Under the pieces are notes generated by a model. That model saw nothing but the letters and a program-made list of their open reading frames with translations, ran no database searches and was not told the origin of the DNA. From positions 620,001 to 684,000 of the forward strand of contig JAQSEB010000008.1 of the NCBI GenBank assembly GCA_030063045.1: DNA of 64,000 nucleotides, written 5' to 3'. The translations under genes were made by a program, and so were the position numbers. This document shows, piece by piece, positions 36,443-47,801 of the stretch; position 1 is the stretch's first letter, and each line of letters begins with the position of its first letter. This DNA is from Pratylenchus scribneri. Taxonomy: Eukaryota; Nematoda; Chromadorea; Rhabditida; Pratylenchidae.

Positions 36443-38512
36443 TTAAACATAGAAGAAAATTTTCCCAATAGCCCCATCCTTAATTCTCTGTCCCAAATCT
36501 TTTTTACCTGGCTTTCCCTCTGGTCCCTCGGTGCCCGGCGGTCCTTGAGATCCAATTGGGCCGGGCACACCTTAAGAATCAACATAAAATTATTTTATTC
36601 CAAAATATTTTCCCATTTTCACCTCTTTTTCCGGGTTCCCCTCTCATTTCTCCGGGTGGGCCAATTGGTGCCGAAATTCCAGGATTTCCAATAGGGCCTG
36701 GTTCGCCAACGGGGCCTCGAAGCCCTTTTGAACCAGGGCGACCTAAACAGAAAATTGAAATGAATTTTTATAAAGGAATTTAGACCAATTGGCTGTTGCG
36801 AATCTCGACCACGTTCACCGATTGGTCCAATGGGGCCGGGTGGTCCCGGTGGTCCAGGGGCACCTTAAAATTGAAATTTAAATGAAAATATATTAATAGA
36901 TAAAAATTTTTAGGGAAAATTGTTTTTAAGTTATAAGCCAAAATGTGGCATTGGTTTTTTTGATCATAATTTTCTTACAAATTATATTTTGATATCAAAC
37001 TGCTCTACATAAAGAAGACACTTTTCCATTGGGAAATTGAATTAATTAAAGAAAGAATTATTCAATTAGAATAAAAAAAATTATATTCCAAAATAAATGG
37101 AAAATAGACCAATTAAGGAGTTTTTGTCTATTGGCCATATCTTTTTGACCAATTAAATTTTATTCAGTTATTTTACTATCAAAATTCATTAAAGGAAGGC
37201 TACCCAATATTATAAAAAAATTTTTGACAGTTTAAAAGATTGTTGAAATATTAGCCAATGCCCAAAAATTCCTCTAGCCATAAAATCAGGGTTTTTATAA
37301 ATTCAAAATAATAGATTTTTAAATTACCATGATCCCCGGGTGTTCCAGGTTGACCATCTCTACCATCCGGCCCAGCTTGGCCATTTGCTCCCTTAGAAAT
37401 TCATAAATATTTCATTTAGAAAATCCATTATTTCAGTCCTTTACCTTCATACCCTTTGGGCCAATTTTTCCCGTTGGCCCAATGGCTCCTTGTGGGCCCG
37501 GAGGACAATAATAGCAATGATCAATGTGACCGGTTAAATCCATGTGAATGTCCATTGCATCTGTTTTTAATTAAATTAATAGTCATTAAAAATGGAAATA
37601 AATATTTAATTTGTTGGATAAATATTAAATATCGAATATTGAAATGTTGATAATAACTATTTTAGCGGTTTAGAAGTTTATCCTTAACTAATAAATCTTA
37701 TATTGAATCGATAGATCTCGTTAATAAGCATTATTTTTAATTATATTTTGGCTTCGATCTAACCAATTCTATATATTAGTTTTGAACCAAAAACCACAAT
37801 CGGTTTAAACCGTTTAATATCTATTAATTTTGACCAAATTATAAGCAAATTATAAATATCCTTCAATGCCTTTTGACCAGTTCTATCCAATGGTATATGG
37901 TTAGTGAATGTAGGATAAACCCTTAAATCATTCTAATTATTTTGATTTTATGTAATATTTTTTTGGCAATTTCAATAGTCTAGGTAAATTAAGCAATATC
38001 CTCCAAAACACCAACTTTTTCCATCAATCCCCGGCACTCCATCCTTGCCATTTTCTCCTCTTCTCCCTTTGACCCCTTTTGGCCCAGCTGGTCCAGCCAG
38101 GCATTTATTTTTATTGCCAAGTGGTGCGCATTCACAAGAAGGTGAAGTGCCAACTTCGCTTCGTCCAAGCGACGGAGGAGCACTTCCAATTGGTACAGAT
38201 GGTGAAAATGTTTTTTGTGCCTGCCGCCTGGCCCTTGTCCGCATTCCCCTCAATTCATTCCACATTCCGTCCGTTTGTTCCTATTAAATTCAATACTTTA
38301 ATTTTATAATGACTTTTTAATTTATTTTTATTTTATTTTTTTATTTAACTGACTCGATATTTGCCAATTTCCAAGTCCAATTCCCTCCAATATTCGTTGA
38401 TTTCCTGTTTAATTTGAATCATGGCAAACATTGAAATGAGGAGAACAATTCCGCTGATTGATGAGGCCAAAAAGGCGGTGAAGCGTAATTCCATTAGGAT
38501 AGAGCCAATCAT
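36443..38512 (-). CDS. Cuticle collagen
   Basis: Seven exons: 38512 (or 38494)-38354, 38280-38016, 37560-37445, 37391-37328, 36863-36786, 36742-36623, 36570-36443 (stop TAA). Phases all match; starting at MELRF (38,494) gives 303 aa. Seen: the N-terminal non-collagen domain with a hydrophobic segment (FTAFLASSISGIVLLISMFA), the conserved TDGMWNEL, a Cys cluster (CECAPLGNKNKC), a short Gly-X-Y block, a second Cys pair (HCYYCPPGPQG) and a long Gly-X-Y block spread over exons that mostly begin in the middle of a Gly codon. Secreted and cross-linked in the cuticle. Odd: the usual C-terminal Cys cluster is missing; the model ends GKKDLGQRIKDGAIGKIFFY then V. A GT in the last exon after GKP could instead be a donor to an unseen exon. 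Confidence 0.9.
37655..37930. mobile_element. Degenerate MITE copy in collagen intron 2
   Basis: It contains TTGAATCGATAGATCTCGTT, TTTTGAACCAAAAACC and GGTTTAAACCGTTTAATA in the same order as the TA-flanked element at 45,158-45,529. The arms have decayed. It accounts for most of the collagen intron between 37,561 and 38,015. Confidence 0.5.
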
Positions 38513-38828
38513 TTGGCAATATTTCTCTTTAAGAGATGCTTTAAAATTTACTATAATTTTAATAGAACTTTTAGGCGTTTTTGAAAACAATTGTATAGGT
38601 GATTGCCAAAAATTTGCATATTAAAAAGGTCAAAATAAATATTTAAAAAAAGTAAATTAAAAATTACATATTTCATTTAAAATTAACAAAAATAATTGTT
38701 TATTTCTACATCTGATTTGTAAAAGAAAAGTTCATTAATAGTTTTGCACATAAAATTGACATTAAAAATGGAAATAAAAGCTATGAATTTTAATTATTTC
38801 GATAAGCCAAATACATTCCAAATTAGGT

Positions 38829-39179
38829 TTGAAAAAAGCTTTATTTAAAAATCCCATTTTCCTATTCCTACTGATAATGGGTTTGGGGCAAGCACAGAAA
38901 AGATTGAGCCTTTTTATTGCTTGCCCTTTAATCCCACCTTTCCATCCCAACAACAAGTTCATTCACTTTCGACGGATTAGCTTTGTGATTTTGAGCAGGG
39001 GAAAAGTGGAAGATTTTATGTATTTTAACAAGAGACAATCCGAATCGCGCACGAGTTCAATATCCCTCCTTATTTGGTCCCCCTCACTTTTCCCATCCCT
39101 TCAGCGGTTTTTAACTCGTCTGTTGGGCGTGACAAAAAAGGGAAGGCGCCGGCTAATCCCATGCCCCCTCTGCTGTTGA
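38829..39179 (+). CDS. Doubtful small secreted-protein reading frame
   Basis: An open frame of 116 codons begins MKKALFKNPIFLFLLIMGLG, a good signal-peptide shape, and ends in a basic, Cys-containing tail (RLIPCPLCC). I recognise no family. It lies upstream of and divergent from the collagen gene within a GC-richer island, so it may equally be promoter sequence that happens to be open. Confidence 0.22.
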   Translation: MKKALFKNPIFLFLLIMGLGQAQKRLSLFIACPLIPPFHPNNKFIHFRRISFVILSRGKVEDFMYFNKRQSESRTSSISLLIWSPSLFPSLQRFLTRLLGVTKKGRRRLIPCPLCC

Positions 39180-39741
39180 TCCCATGAACGACCCCTTTCG
39201 CTTGGGCGACCATAAAATTATTTTATATATTTTTATATTTTTGCTATGGAAAAGTGCGCCACTGTGTCGGGGAGTTCATGTGAACGGAGGATCTCTGGGG
39301 ATTTACGTTTTCATTTGGTTAATGCCGACGGCTGGATATGATTGAAAATTGGGTTGGGATTAGGAAAGGAAGAACGGAAATAAGGAAAAGCAAATGGGAT
39401 GATTTGTAGGAAAGTTCAAAAAGGTCATTTCATCGGTGTGTCTAAAACAGTTAATTTGATCAGAGTTTCAACAAGGAAGCAACCAATTCAGGAAGGTGAT
39501 ATGTCCTCTAAAAAGTAGCTTTTATAATTTTTTGAAATGGTAAAATAATTTGTAAAATTAGCGGCCTTTTCTGAATAAATCAGGTTTATTACACTCAAAG
39601 ATATATCATTAAAGAATTAATCATATAAAATTTAGAAAGGCCAAATGTAGAGGGCATTTTGGACTTTTCAATGTTACAGTATGTCCCATGTTGCCTTTTC
39701 ATTTTCATGTTATTATTTCTTTGATGAGACATGGAATTATT
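39180..39741. other. Intergenic region
   Basis: I see no gene. It continues the GC-richer island upstream of the collagen (to about 39,360) and then becomes ordinary AT-rich sequence up to the 39-bp array. Confidence 0.5.
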
Positions 39742-40612
39742 CTAAGTTCGCCATGCGGAATTATTCTAAGTTCGCCAGGCGGAATTAAAACAGGCGGAAT
39801 TATTCTAAGTTCGACAGGCGGAATTAAAACAGGCTGAATTATTCTAAGTTCGCCATGCGGAATTATTCTAAGTTCGCCAGGCGGAATTAAAACAGACGGA
39901 ATTATTCTAAGTTCGCCAGGCGGAATTAAAACAGGCGGAATTATTCTAAGTTCGCCAGGCGGAATTAAAACAGGCGGAATTATTCTAAGTTCGCCAGGCG
40001 GAATTAAAACAGGCGGAATTATTCTAAGTTCGCCAGGCGGAATTAAAACAGGCGGAATTATTCTAAGTTCGCCAGGCGGAATTAAAACAGGCGGAATTAT
40101 TCTAAGTTCGCCAGGCGGAATTAAAACAGGCGGAATTATTCTAAGTTCGCCAGGCGGAATTAAAACAGGCGGAATTATTCTAAGTTCGCCAGGCGGAATT
40201 AAAACAGGCGGAATTATTCTAAGTTCGCCAGGCGGAATTAAAACAGGCGGAATTATTCTAAGTTCGCCAGGCGGAATTAAAACAGGCGGAATTATTCTAA
40301 ATTCGCCAGGCGGAATTAAAACAGGCGGAATTATTCTAAGTTCGCCAGGCGGAATTAAAACAGGCGGAATTATTCTAAATTCGCCAAGCGGAATTATTCT
40401 AAGTTCGCCATGCGGAATTATTCTAAGTTCGCCAGGCGGAATTAAAACAGGCGGAATTATTCTAAGTTCGCCAGGCGGATTTAAAACAGGCGGAATTATT
40501 CTAAATTCGTCAAGCGGAATTAAAACAGGCGGAATTATTCTAAGTTCGCCAGGCGGAATTAAAACAGGCGGAATTATTCTTACCAGGCGGAATTATTCTA
40601 ATCTGGTGGAAT
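39742..40612 (-). repeat. Satellite array IV, composite 39-bp unit
   Basis: The unit alternates a 24-bp module (CGGAATTATTC...GTTCGCCAGG) with a 15-bp module (CGGAATTAAAACAGG); roughly 20 units are present. At the edges the 24-bp module occurs without the 15-bp one. On the minus strand the unit contains TGGCGAACTT and AATTCCGCC, echoing the TGGCGAAC...TTCCG core of the 33-bp satellites, in the opposite orientation to arrays I-III. Confidence 0.95.
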
Positions 40613-43600
40613 TAAAAATGTATTAATATTTTATGTATCATCAAATAGAAAGAATTTTGATTTTCTCCATCGTATGTCAAAAAAGAGACCACCCTAAAAG
40701 AGATGGATCAATTTAAGCACAAAAACATAGATCACCAATTTCGTTTAATGAAAGTACAAAAAGTGCAAATGCTGAGTGAGACATAGCGACGAAAATTTTA
40801 ACGGCGCCAGTGATCTAGGTTAACATAACAAACCCATTAAACAAATCGCGCTCATTAGCTGATCTCAGATGAATGGAAAAAAGAAGATAGATTTAATTGA
40901 AAAATTTTGACATTTATTTAAGCTAATTTTATATTCATTGCAAATTTGGCAGTTGTATGTAAATTAAATTTTTAAATTCTAAGAAAATCATTATACTGAT
41001 TTGATGATTAGAAATTAAATGCCTAAATTTCCAAATAAAATACCCAATTATAGTTTTCTTGCTTATCCCCTGCTGCCAAAGGTGTCTCCCTCAATTTCAA
41101 CAAGAGAAATTCTGTATTCATCCTTTTAGTACAGTAGAAAGTAGATGGAATTCTCCTTTCCCAATCAATGTGACTAAAAGAATTTCCATTTCCCTTGTTC
41201 TCATTCTCTCGCCTAATTCTGATTGAGCCCCAAGGGAACAATCTAATGTGGAGAATGGAAATTATTATTATTATTACAGTACCCCCTCAATTTCATTGTA
41301 ACTTTTCTTTTATCAATCTGCACTGCTAATCATATTCAAACAAAAATTGCCAATTTTTTAAAATTTATTAATAATTTTTGTTGCATATCAAGCAATTCAA
41401 TGAATGGGGGCGAAGGAGGCACATACAAAAATAAAAATATAATTCGATGGATGTGGGGAAGGGGGTGTCTGATGAAAAATGTGGGAGACACGAAAATGGA
41501 TGAAAGGGTTGAATACGGCAACAAACAATGATGCTCTGGATGAGAATGGTGACCAAAATCGTTGGTTCCAAAGTTTCATGACACGGTAGCCACAATTGAT
41601 TAACGTCATATCATTCAATTTTCTCCGCCATCCCTATAGGCTTGAACTTAATATTAAATTATTAAAATAAAAATCACATGTGCAAAATAATTGACAAAAT
41701 TATGAAATGATAAATAAATAAATTGAATTTTCTACTTTATTGGGACGCACATAAGACGGAAGCTGAAGGAATTGGACACCTCACATGATGCATCAATCCC
41801 TCATAATTAGATTGAAAATAATTGTTTTGTTAAATTCATTTCCTGTTATTTGAGATTGAAACAGAGGAGAGAGAGAGAGAGAAAGTTCGTCTCAAAATAA
41901 ATTTAATTATCAAGTTTATTTTTCATTAACCTCCATTGCTGGTGGTTTTATTCGCTCTAATTTCTTTTTTTAAAAATCATTGTTTTCTAATTAATAATTC
42001 CTGTGGTATCAAATATCAATCATTCACACTTTATTCATAATATTTTAATTCTCTCTTAAAAAACCAAAATCATTTTATTAATACAATAAATAAATACAAA
42101 TAAATACGATAAAAATAAAATAAACTTTAACTAAATATAAAATTCACCAAAAAAAAGATTAGTACATTCAAAATAGACGCGTACGCAAATTTAACAAATT
42201 GTTTAACAATTTGTGTCTCTTTAATGTTATAAAATTTATTCATTTTTTTTATTAAAATTTTTTTAGACTTTTTTCCTTTGATTTGAGTATTTTTGGTCTT
42301 AGGCCGAATTGATGTTTTCACCTAATTAATTATTCCTCAATATTATTGTATAAAGTATCTGCAAGAATAAATGAGAAAATAATGGGGGAAAAGTATTTGC
42401 AAGGATTCCAACATTAGCAAAAATGACTAAATCCTGATTCCATTTTAAAATTCACCCAAATCTTTATTTGACCTTAAAAATCTTATTTCCGAATTAATTA
42501 TTTTATCGCCAAATCCTATATTTTTTCATGTGAAAAGTACAAAAAAAATTTCCAATAAAATAAAAGCTAATTTAAAACACTTAAACAAAAATAAATATTA
42601 TGTAGGAATAACATTTGCTTTAAAAATATAAATTCACTAACGAAAAAAAAAAACACTTTGGCATTCAAAATATTCGCGCACGCAAATTAACACAAATTGT
42701 TTTTACACATTTTAGCATTTATAAAAGCTAAATATATAAAAATTTCGTTCATGATCAAAAATAATACCAAAATAAATAATACTTGGTATCGTTTTTGTAT
42801 CCTTTCCTTTTCACTAAAAAAGACGAATAATTTTCCACCGTAGAATGCGATAAAAGCATAAAAGGCTCTCGTGATTGTTGGCTATGAGCCGTGAGATAAA
42901 AAATTGTTGTTATCCACCAAGCAAAAGCATAAATAATTTCATTTCAAAAAAAAAAGTCAAATAATAGGAGTCCACTAACTGAAATTGTTTGGACTATTCG
43001 TGAATTTTGCAATTTATTAACATTAATATTAGAGGTCAGCGCGGGACCGGATCCCGCTTGGAATTTTGCGGGACTTGCGGGGATTATTCCGCAGCGGATC
43101 CGTCCCGCAAAAAATTGGGAAGAAAAATCCGGTCCGCGGATCCCGCAGAAGGCATTTTGTTAATATAAGCTGGAGTACGGATTTACATATATTGACAAAA
43201 ATCCTGAAATATTGATGAAAATATTGACGAAAAATAGCAAAATATTGAAGAAAATGGTCAATATTGATGAAAATATTTTAAAATTTCTTAAAATTTCTTT
43301 AATTTTTAAAAATTTCTAAAATTTATTTTTCCTAATTATTCAAATTTTTTGAGGTTTTTATTCAAAAAATTTTAAAAATTTCATTTCCAAAAATGTAAAT
43401 TTTTTTGCCAAAACAATTTTCTTTATAAAAATGCGAAAATATTTCAAAAAGATTACAAAAAAACGTCAAAATTTTCAATAAAGTTTTAAAATTTTTCACA
43501 AAATTTTCAATTTTTTTCTTAAAAACTGTAAAATTTAGTAAAATTTTTCATAAAATATTGACGAAAATGGCTAAAAAATGGAAAAATATTGATAAATATT

Positions 43601-43780
43601 GACAAAAAATATTATGAAAATCAACAAAAAATATTGATAAAAACATGTTTTACAATGTTTTTCTTGCTATTTTTAATTCGCAAACAAAATATTCATTATA
43701 AATCCGTACTTTATTAATAAATATACGTCTTATTTATTATATTTAAATAAATTGAACCGAATTAATATTGATGAAATATT
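40613..43780. other. Intergenic region
   Basis: No gene recognised. A GC-richer island lies at about 41,030-41,640 with no recognisable reading frame. A GA microsatellite is at about 41,868-41,881. Two related segments (ATTCAAAATAGACGCGTACG at 42,166 and ATTCAAAATATTCGCGCACG at 42,663, each followed by CAAATT...ACAAATTGTTT) are a diverged duplication. 43,180-43,700 is low-complexity AT sequence with many AATATTGA(C/T)GAAAA words. Confidence 0.5.
43030..43165. mobile_element. GC-rich palindromic block, possible MITE remnant
   Basis: An abrupt GC-rich patch in AT-rich DNA contains GCGGGACCGGATCCCGC, GCGGGACTTGCGGGG, GCGGATCCGTCCCGC and CGGTCCGCGGATCCCGC. These repeat and pair with each other in both orientations. 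I cannot define ends or a target duplication. Confidence 0.35.
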
Positions 43781-43804
43781 AATAATTTATAGATTTTCCA
43801 AAAT

Positions 43805-46800
43805 ATGGACGAAGTGATTAATTTTCTTTATTCTCTTCGAAATTATTACATTTATATAACATTCATAGTTGGTTTTCCATCATTTTTGTTGTATTTATCG
43901 GAAGTGGTTGTAATAATCAAGCATAAACAATTACATAATTCCTTCAACATTCTTTTCGCTGTTCGCGCCATTGCAGTAAGCATTAAAAAATGATATATTT
44001 TTGTATTAAAAATGTTATAATTTTTAATGATATATTTTTCTATTAAAAATATTATAATTTTTAATGATATATTTTTGTATTAAAATATAATTTTTAATGA
44101 TATATTTTTGTATTAAAAATATTATAATTTTTAATGATATATTTTTGTATTAAAAATATTATAATTTTTAATGATATATTTTTGTATTAAAAATATTATA
44201 ATTTTTAATGATATATTTTTGTATTAAAAATATTATAATTTTTAATGATATATTTTTGTATTAAAAATATTATAATTTTTAATGATATATTTTTGTATTA
44301 AAAATATTATAATTTTTAATGATATATTTTTGTATTAAAAATATTATAATTTTTAATGATATATTTTTGTATTAAAAATATTATAATTTTTAATGATATA
44401 TTTTTGTATTAAAAATATTATAATTTTTAATGATATATTTTTGTATTAAAAATATTATAATTTTTAATGATATATTTTTGTATTAAAAATATTATAATTT
44501 TTAATGATATATTTTTCTATTAAAAATATTATAATTTTTAATGATATATTTTTGTATTAAAAATATTATAATTTTTAATGATATATTTTTCTATTAAAAA
44601 TATTATAATTTTTAATGATATATTTTTGTATTAAAAATATTATAATTTTTAATGATATATTTTTGTATTAAAAATATTATAATTTTTAATGATATATTTT
44701 TGTATTAAAAATATTATAATTTTTAATGATATATTTTTGTATTAAAAATATTATAATTTTTAATGATATATTTTTCTATTAAAAATATTATAATTTTTAA
44801 TGATATATTTTTGTATTAAAAATATTATGAATTTTTATCCAGAATTTCCTGAAAATGTGGGGCTCGGTGTTCGGCTATCGTTTACCAAAAATCTGTGGCG
44901 GTTTTATTCTACCATTCTACCAGATTCTCCCTGGCAGAATATTGGCTATTTATCCGTTTTTATTGTTTTTCTGCTTTTATGCTGATAATTTGTCCACTGC
45001 TGCCATCCAATTGAATCGTTTTATTGCAATCGCATTTCCGATACACTATGAGAAGGTAAATTTTAACACTAAAAATGGAAAATTTAATATAAAATTAAAA
45101 TATGAATTGAAAAAAATCTGCAAATATTTATAATCTTAATGTATAAAATGGGAAATATTTAAAATGCCAAATAAAGTAATAATTGATTTTAATGGTTTAG
45201 TGGTTTGTTCTAGACTCTCAAACCCTATACCCAATCGATAGATCTCGTCAAGGCGCATCGAATGATGTATAATTGGCTTGGATTTAACCAATGTCAAAGT
45301 AGTTTTGAACCAAAAACTAAAAGATGGTTTAAACGATTTAATAACTTTATTTTAGGCCAAAACACTACCAAATATATACCATTCGATGCACTTTGACGAG
45401 ACCTATCGATTGGGTATAGGGTTTGAGGGTCTAGAACAAACTACTAAACCGTTAAAATCTATTATTACTTTATTTGGCATTTTCAATCTCTATTTGGCAT
45501 TTCCAATAATTTATCTCTGGCATTTTAAATACTATCCGTATAAAATTGTATTTTCGATTTAATTAAAGTAATTTATATAAAATATTAATATTTTACTTTT
45601 TTTTTTATTCCTATCCAGATTTGGCGTTATCTTTTGCCAGTTTCCATTTTGATAATTTATGGAATGCCATTTCCTTTGCCATTTTGTTTCATTTCGCCAG
45701 ATGTACAATTAAGCATTGTTAGCGCCGATCCATTGAGTGAAAATCGCACATCATTCTCATTGAAAGGATATTATGGAAATGTATGTTTTTTTTTTCATAA
45801 TTTAATTGGCCAAAAATTTGAATCTAAGAAAAATGCACGAAATTGAATATCACTTTTATAAAATAATAAAATTTCTTATAAATATTTTTTCAAAATTTAA
45901 CAATAAAAGAAAATAAAAATTTATACTCTACTTCTTATTTTTTTCCAGCAATGTTCTTTGGATAATTCATATTTGGTGAGATTACTTTCCATCTCATGTT
46001 TAATTGTATGCACTCTGTTGGGTTTATCGACTGTATTTCTGTACCATTGGCGAAAAAGACATGATGGTGGCACTTTGAACAACATTTCGAATGTTTCGGA
46101 TCGAATTGAGAGGAATTTGCTGATTTATGCAATGTGCACATTTGTTGGCCTAGGAATTATCACAATTTTCTTTGTATGTGTGATTTAAAGATTTAATAAA
46201 AATTTATAAAGGGAATTATTTTAAGAGAAAAGAAAGTACATTGATAAAAAAATTATTAAATAAAATTTATTTATGTTTACAGTACAAATTAATAATTTTT
46301 ATATATGAGATAATATTAATTTGTCCAAAAAACTCGGAATTTGTCCAAAATCTTTCGTGTCAAAAAATTATATATTTTTAAGGCCATATAACTTGGCCTT
46401 AACTAGGGGTTTAGGGCTAGGATTAGGTTTAGGGCAGGCATGGGATTAGGGGCTAAGGGCTAGGGAATCTTAAAGAAGTCTGATTTGGCCAAGTTATATG
46501 GCCTCAAAAAAAATATTTTTCGACACAAAAGATTTTAGACAAATTCAGTGTTTGTTTTGGACGATTGTCATTTTTATATATTTAATAAATTTCACGATTA
46601 ATTATTTTAATATTAATGGTAGTAAATTTTAATTTAACGATTCATAAACCAATCAAAAATCAATAAAAAAAATATTAAATTTGATTTGATATATGGAGGT
46701 ATTATTTATAATTTCAATTATTAAAAATATAAAATTATGCTCATTTTAAAGCTTTATTTTTTATATTATTTTATAATGTTAATATTTTTAAATTTTATGA

Positions 46801-47481
46801 AAAATGGAATTTAACCAAGGGTCCCAGTTAACAGATGTACTTTTTAAAAAGATTTCTACTTTTTTTTACTTTGGTGTACTTTTTGTACTTTTTTTTCATG
46901 AAATTATAAAAAAAGATAAAAAAAAAATTCGCTGCGCGGATATTTTTGGCTTAAATTTTTCGTCTGCGGCTTAAAAATTGTAAAAATTTCTTCTCAAAAA
47001 ACATGAACATTTATGATAAAAAAAACATAATTCAAAATTTTAAACAATTTATATTTACTTAAAAGGAAAATTTTTTTCCGAGGCCAATGTACTTTTTTTT
47101 AAAAAAAATCTAGGACCCCTGAATTTAACTTATTTTTAATCATTTTTTACTTAAAGAAAAATAATTTTTATTCTTTTCCTTCATCAGCATTCCTACAACT
47201 TGCCATTGGGTGGCAATTTTCCAGATTTACGCTTATCCCTCGACCCAATTACTCACGATTTGACCAATATCGTTTTGCCCAGTTGGCTGATGCTGTGGGC
47301 CAACTCCATTTTACGACAACAATGGATGGCGGATATACTGCCAAAACGTTGGTGGAATTTGTGGAAGAATGAAACAAAAATAAAAACTGTCAACATAATG
47401 TGTCGTCCATTGCCAACACAACAAACTAATGGAAATCGAAGAGAAGAATTATTCACACTAAATCGTATTAATGTTGCTTAA
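43805..47481 (+). CDS. Serpentine chemoreceptor, Srg-superfamily type
   Basis: Five exons, all joined in phase 0: 43805-43975, 44843-45055, 45619-45780, 45949-46173, 47188-47481, giving 354 aa. Seen: seven hydrophobic segments starting with YIYITFIVGFPSFLLYLSEV, then HNSFNILFAVRA in the first loop region, ADNLSTAAIQLNRFIAIAFP around TM3, IWRYLLPVSILIIYGMPFPL at TM4, and LPSWLMLWANSILRQQW at TM7. The LNRF-AI-FP-HYEK-IWRYLLP arrangement is typical of the Srg superfamily (srg, srv, srx); I favour Srg-like but cannot separate members. Likely a chemosensory neuron receptor. A TTTATAG acceptor ends at 43,792, 12 bases before the ATG, and suits trans-splicing. Introns 1, 2 and 4 have been enlarged by a minisatellite and three MITEs. 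Confidence 0.9.
43985..44838 (+). repeat. 37-bp minisatellite in serpentine-receptor intron 1
   Basis: About 22 nearly identical copies of a pure A/T unit containing TTTTTAATGATATATTTTTG and then TATTAAAAATATTATAA. Some copies carry C instead of G in TTTTTG. One early copy is shortened (TATTAAAATATAA). The array occupies nearly all of the intron (43,976-44,842). Confidence 0.97.
45158..45529. mobile_element. TA-flanked long-TIR MITE (Tc1/mariner-like) in receptor intron 2
   Basis: The left arm begins TTTAAAATGCCAAATAAAG and continues through GGTTTAGTGGTTTGTTCTAG and CCTATACCCAATCGATAG; the right arm repeats all of this in reverse complement, with an extra ATGCCA-rich insertion near its end. 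Arms exceed 100 bp and are highly similar. The flanking dinucleotide is TA on both sides (45,156-45,157 and 45,530-45,531), the Tc1/mariner target. There is no open frame. Older relatives lie at 31.8 kb and 37.7 kb. Confidence 0.75.
46322..46562. mobile_element. Long-TIR MITE with TTAGGG-rich interior, copy 2
   Basis: Arms of about 75 bp: TGTCCAAAAAACTCGGAATT, GTCCAAAATC and GGCCATATAACTTGGCC at the left pair with GGCCAAGTTATATGGCC, GATTTTAGACAAATTC and TTTGTTTTGGAC at the right. The core is G/T-rich (GGGGTTTAGGGCTAGG, GGTTTAGGGCAGG). It lies in the last intron of the serpentine receptor. Confidence 0.75.
46816..47121. mobile_element. Non-autonomous hAT-type MITE, copy 2
   Basis: Terminal inverted repeats are CAAGGGTCCCAG (46,816) and CTAGGACCCCTG (ending 47,121), 10 of 12 bases matching. 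The flanks are a perfect 8-bp duplication, AATTTAAC, at 46,808-46,815 and 47,122-47,129. The interior has TTCGCTGCGCGG and ATTTTTGGCTTAAATTTTTC, matching the element at 35,041-35,412 in reverse orientation. It sits in the last intron of the serpentine receptor, about 65 bp before the final exon. Confidence 0.85.
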
Positions 47482-47801
47482 ATTTATTTTTGAGTGTGAA
47501 TATTTATATAAGAAATTTTTTTTCTCTTATCTTTTTAAAAATTCTGATTTATTCAATTCTAATTTCACAATGACTATTTTTTAAAAATAAATTTATATTT
47601 TAATTAGTATTTAAATTATATATATGTTCGAATATTTCCTATTTTTATTAGAAAATTATTATGAATCCAATGAGAAAATATGTTAGAATTTTTATGCGAA
47701 TTAATGCAAATTTGATGAATGATTGACGATGAAAATGTATAAATTCATTTTAAAATGTACTTTGGACGGATACATAATTCCTTCATTATCAATAATTCTC
47801 A
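47482..47801. other. Convergent 3' intergenic gap
   Basis: The receptor (+) and the K+ channel (-) end facing each other about 320 bp apart. The gap is AT-rich; AATAAA near 47,587 could serve as the receptor polyadenylation signal. Nothing else is visible. Confidence 0.5.
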
